A stretch of DNA of 64,000 nt from Knoellia locipacati (lineage in GTDB: Bacteria; Actinomycetota; Actinomycetes; Actinomycetales; Dermatophilaceae), in the NCBI RefSeq assembly GCF_007992835.1, contig NZ_BKBA01000003.1, positions 496,001-560,000 of the forward strand, in the 5' to 3' direction. The notes under the pieces were generated by a model. That model saw nothing but the letters and a program-made list of their open reading frames with translations, did no database searches and was not told the origin of the DNA. This document shows, piece after piece, positions 61,743 to 64,000 of the stretch (position 1 is the first letter of the stretch; the number at the start of each line of letters is the position of its first letter). Position numbers and translations under genes: made by a program.

Positions 61743-63230
61743 ATGGCGGCATCCACCCAGTCCGCCCCATCCCCCACCTTCCACCCCTCCCCCGTCCACG
61801 TCGACGCGGTGGACCAGCCGGCTGTCTCGCGATGGCTGTGGCTCGTCAAGTGGCTCCTCGCCATCCCGCACTACATCGTCCTCGCGTTCCTGTGGGCGGC
61901 CTTCGTCGTCCTCAGCGTGGTCGCCCTCGTCTCGATCCTCGTCACCGGTCGGTACCCCCGCGCGATCTTCGACTTCAACGTCGGCGTGCTGCGGTGGTGG
62001 TGGCGGGTGAGCTACTACTCCTACGGCGCCCTGGCCACGGACCGCTACCCACCCTTCAGCCTCTCCGAGGACCCGGACTACCCGGCGCACCTCGAGGTCG
62101 ACTACCCCGAGCACCTCTCGCGCGGACTGGCCCTGGTGAAGTGGTGGCTGCTCGCCATCCCCCACTACCTCGTCGTCGGTGTGCTCATCGGCGGCGGCAC
62201 GGCGGTCGCGTGGCAGGCGGACGACAACGGGCGCTGGGTCTTCGGGGGCGGGCTCGTGGGCCTGCTCGCGATCGTCGCCGCCGTGGTCGTCGCCTTCACG
62301 GGCGCCTACCCACGCCCGCTCTACGACCTGCTGCTCGGGCTCAACCGGTGGGTGCTGCGCGTCGCGGCGTATGCCGGCCTCATGACGGACGAGTACCCGC
62401 CGTTCCGTCTCGACCAGGGCCCGCACGAGCCCGACGGGCGCATGGTCCTGCGGTCGGGCGGTGCGCCCTCGGCCCGCGACGCCGCCCGGGCAGCCGGGTC
62501 CCCCGGTGCCCCGGCGGCGGCCCCGCCACCGACGTCGTCCCTCCCGCCCAGGGGCGGCTGGGGTGCCGGCTCGGTCATCACGGTCGTCGTCGGCTGCGTC
62601 GCGGCGCTCACCTCACTGGCTCTCGTGACCGGGGGCGTGGCCGCCCTCGTCGCGGACAACGTGGCGCGTGACGCCGACGGCTACGTCATGTCGCAGCCCG
62701 AGAGGTTCACGAGCGACGGCAGCGCGGTCCTCTTCAGTGACCTCGAGCTCGACACGACCGGAGCGGGCTGGGTGCCGGAGCAGCTGATCGGCGACGTCCG
62801 CGTCGTCGTGACACCGGCGGCCCCGGCCACCTCCACCTTCTTCGGGATCGGGCCCGCCTCCGACGTCACCGCCTACCTCCGCGGTGCCACCTACAGCGTC
62901 GAGCGTGGTCCCGGTCTGACGCCGCAGCAGGTGACCGGCTCCACCACCCCGGTCGCGCCGACGACGGCGACCTTCTGGGACGCCTCGGTGACGGGAGCCT
63001 CCGATCAGGAGCTGAGCTGGTCGCCACGCGACGGGAGCTGGTCCGCGGTCCTCATGAACGTCGACGGCACTCCCACGGTGGCTGCGGACGTGGCCATCGG
63101 TGCGACCTTCCCCTGGCTGACCCGGCTCGGCGTGGGGCTGCTCCTCGGCGGTCTCGCCGTCGCGGTCCTCAGCGCGGCGCTCGTCGTCCTCGCCCTCCGT
63201 CAGGTCGGCGCCGGTGGGAGGCGGTCCTGA
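61743..63230 (+). CDS. DUF4389 membrane protein with C-terminal extracytoplasmic domain
   Basis: A 495-residue protein with two DUF4389 repeats. Each has two helices and a conserved Y-P segment: LVKWLLAIPHYIVLAFLWA with GRYPRAIFDFNVGVLRWWW, then LVKWWLLAIPHYLVVGVLIG with TGAYPRPLYDLLLGLNRWVL. A Pro/Ala/Ser linker (about residues 240-275), another helix, a beta-rich exported domain and a final helix follow. Function unknown. ATG 61743; the last base of its stop is shared with the flavodoxin start. Confidence 0.82.
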   Translation: MAASTQSAPSPTFHPSPVHVDAVDQPAVSRWLWLVKWLLAIPHYIVLAFLWAAFVVLSVVALVSILVTGRYPRAIFDFNVGVLRWWWRVSYYSYGALATDRYPPFSLSEDPDYPAHLEVDYPEHLSRGLALVKWWLLAIPHYLVVGVLIGGGTAVAWQADDNGRWVFGGGLVGLLAIVAAVVVAFTGAYPRPLYDLLLGLNRWVLRVAAYAGLMTDEYPPFRLDQGPHEPDGRMVLRSGGAPSARDAARAAGSPGAPAAAPPPTSSLPPRGGWGAGSVITVVVGCVAALTSLALVTGGVAALVADNVARDADGYVMSQPERFTSDGSAVLFSDLELDTTGAGWVPEQLIGDVRVVVTPAAPATSTFFGIGPASDVTAYLRGATYSVERGPGLTPQQVTGSTTPVAPTTATFWDASVTGASDQELSWSPRDGSWSAVLMNVDGTPTVAADVAIGATFPWLTRLGVGLLLGGLAVAVLSAALVVLALRQVGAGGRRS

Positions 63231-63730
63231 TGACACACGCCTGGGTCGTCTACGAGTCGATGTTCGGCAACACCCGTGAGGTCGCGCAGGCCGTGGCCGA
63301 GGGTCTGCGCGAGGGCGCGCAGGTCGAGGTGCACGAGGTCTCGACGGCCTCGCCCCTGCCACCGGACCTCGACCTCCTCGTGGTGGGTGGCCCCACCCAC
63401 GCCTTCGGGCTCAGCCGGGCGTCCAGCCGCGACGACGCGGCCACCAAGGCGCACCGACCGGTCGAGTCGGCGACGATGGGCGTGCGCGAATGGCTCGCCG
63501 CACTCGACGGCGCGAGCGTGCCCACGGCATACGCGACGTTCGACACCCGGGTGAACCACCCCCGTCTGCCGGGCTCGGCCGCCAAGAAGGCGGCCAAGCG
63601 CCTGCGCCGGCTCGGCGGCACCGCGTCGGCCGACCCGCAGTCGTTCTGGGTCGAGGGCACCGAGGGGCCGCTGGTCGACGGTGAGCTGGAGCGAGCGCGC
63701 GGGTGGGGCCGAGCGCTCGCCCGTCGCTGA
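63230..63730 (+). CDS. Flavodoxin-family protein
   Basis: A 166-residue flavodoxin. The FMN phosphate loop is VVYESMFGNTREVAQAVAEG (residues 6-25), the second loop is VGGPTHAFGLSRASSRDDA, and the C-terminus ends ELERARGWGRALARR. It transfers electrons or regulates redox; some relatives are FMN-dependent protoporphyrinogen or quinone reductases. It overlaps the DUF4389 stop by one base (TGATG), suggesting a joint unit. Confidence 0.85.
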   Translation: MTHAWVVYESMFGNTREVAQAVAEGLREGAQVEVHEVSTASPLPPDLDLLVVGGPTHAFGLSRASSRDDAATKAHRPVESATMGVREWLAALDGASVPTAYATFDTRVNHPRLPGSAAKKAAKRLRRLGGTASADPQSFWVEGTEGPLVDGELERARGWGRALARR

Positions 63731-63752
63731 CGCGTCGGTCAGCAGCTGCAGG

Positions 63753-64000
63753 TCACGGCGTCAGACGGCTGCCGGCCGGCACCGGGAACGGGTGGCCGAG
63801 GTTGGCGAGCCGTCCACGCACCTGGTTCTGCGCCTGGCAGTCGGTCGTGCAGGTCGTCGGCGGGTTGGCGACCTCCGTGGCGTCCTCCCCGGTGACGAAC
63901 CCCATCCGGCCGCCGCTGGCGACGTCCCACACCGACACCCCGCCGCAGTGGCGCACGCTCGGCGTGAGCGGGGTCGCGGTGTTGCAGGCGGGCTGGGGCA
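63753..64000 (-). CDS. C-terminal end of a probably exported protein (truncated by window)
   Basis: The minus-strand frame from the window edge to the TGA at 63753 is open for 82 residues. It has four or more cysteines (PACNTATPL, VRHCGGVSVWDV, TTCTTDCQAQNQV) and a C-terminus of Pro-Val-Pro-Ala-Gly type, which fits an extracellular disulfide-rich domain. No function can be given. The start lies outside the window. Confidence 0.5.
   Translation of the reverse strand, partial: PQPACNTATPLTPSVRHCGGVSVWDVASGGRMGFVTGEDATEVANPPTTCTTDCQAQNQVRGRLANLGHPFPVPAGSRLTP

Overview
The window is very GC-rich chromosomal DNA (about 70% by eye) from an actinobacterium. The evidence is many GTG and TTG starts, four-base ATGA/GTGA overlaps between genes, several leaderless promoters (TANNNT 7-8 nt before the start codon), ppk1 next to a mycobacterial-type mutT1, and GuaB1, FemX, DUF445 and DUF47-pit genes of actinobacterial type. 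A member of the Micrococcales (Intrasporangiaceae/Dermacoccaceae-like) is the best guess; no rRNA or species marker is present to settle it.

Layout. 1-4.6 kb: the end of murJ, then cell-wall genes (ATP-grasp ligase, FemX-type transferase, aspartate/glutamate racemase) that together suggest a D-amino-acid interpeptide bridge. 4.7-14.6 kb: phosphate block with ppk1-mutT1, a small secreted protein, pstSCAB behind a PHO-box-like repeat and with a pstS-pstC hairpin, and a divergent DUF47-pit pair. 14.9-16.9 kb: an unknown protein, a crotonase and a DUF1810 protein. 16.9-36.6 kb: a large CoA-ester catabolic region. One long leftward series (two MmgE/PrpD proteins, acyl-CoA dehydrogenase, Mct-like CaiB transferase, ADP-forming acyl-CoA synthetase, a three-gene ABC importer, then a second acyl-CoA dehydrogenase and a CitE-like lyase) faces rightward units carrying hydroxyacyl-CoA dehydrogenase, crotonase, a GntR/FCD regulator, thiolase and an MFS carrier, plus a Meh-like hydratase. 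Three promoter regions share one operator-like sequence.

36.7-41.3 kb: tRNA-Lys, acetyltransferase, small and membrane proteins, CPBP protease, NAD-binding epimerase-like protein. 41.4-46.8 kb: a divergent lipid-modification cluster (two CFA-synthase-like methyltransferases, DUF1365, FAD oxidoreductase, DUF1295) around an 11-bp inverted repeat. 46.9-56.4 kb: DUF445, guaB1, a class V aminotransferase-like protein, an FMN hydroxy-acid oxidase, a PHP protein, and a membrane protein with a YtrA-type GntR regulator. 56.5-59 kb: tRNA-Glu, tRNA-Asp and tRNA-Phe with LysE, quinone reductase and DUF2200 genes. 59-64 kb: a DAPG-hydrolase-like protein, an ArsR/SmtB-CDF metal efflux pair, SRPBCC, DUF4389 and flavodoxin genes, and the end of an exported protein.

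Two things stand out. The octamer CGGCATAC/GTATGCCG occurs 45 times by eye, about 20 times more often than base composition predicts, on both strands, in all reading frames and between genes. The catabolic region combines relatives of three enzymes from the closing steps of the 3-hydroxypropionate bi-cycle (mesaconyl-CoA C1:C4 transferase, mesaconyl-C4-CoA hydratase, citramalyl-CoA lyase) with a GntR-controlled uptake and beta-oxidation set, which suggests assimilation of an unidentified C5-type branched dicarboxylate.
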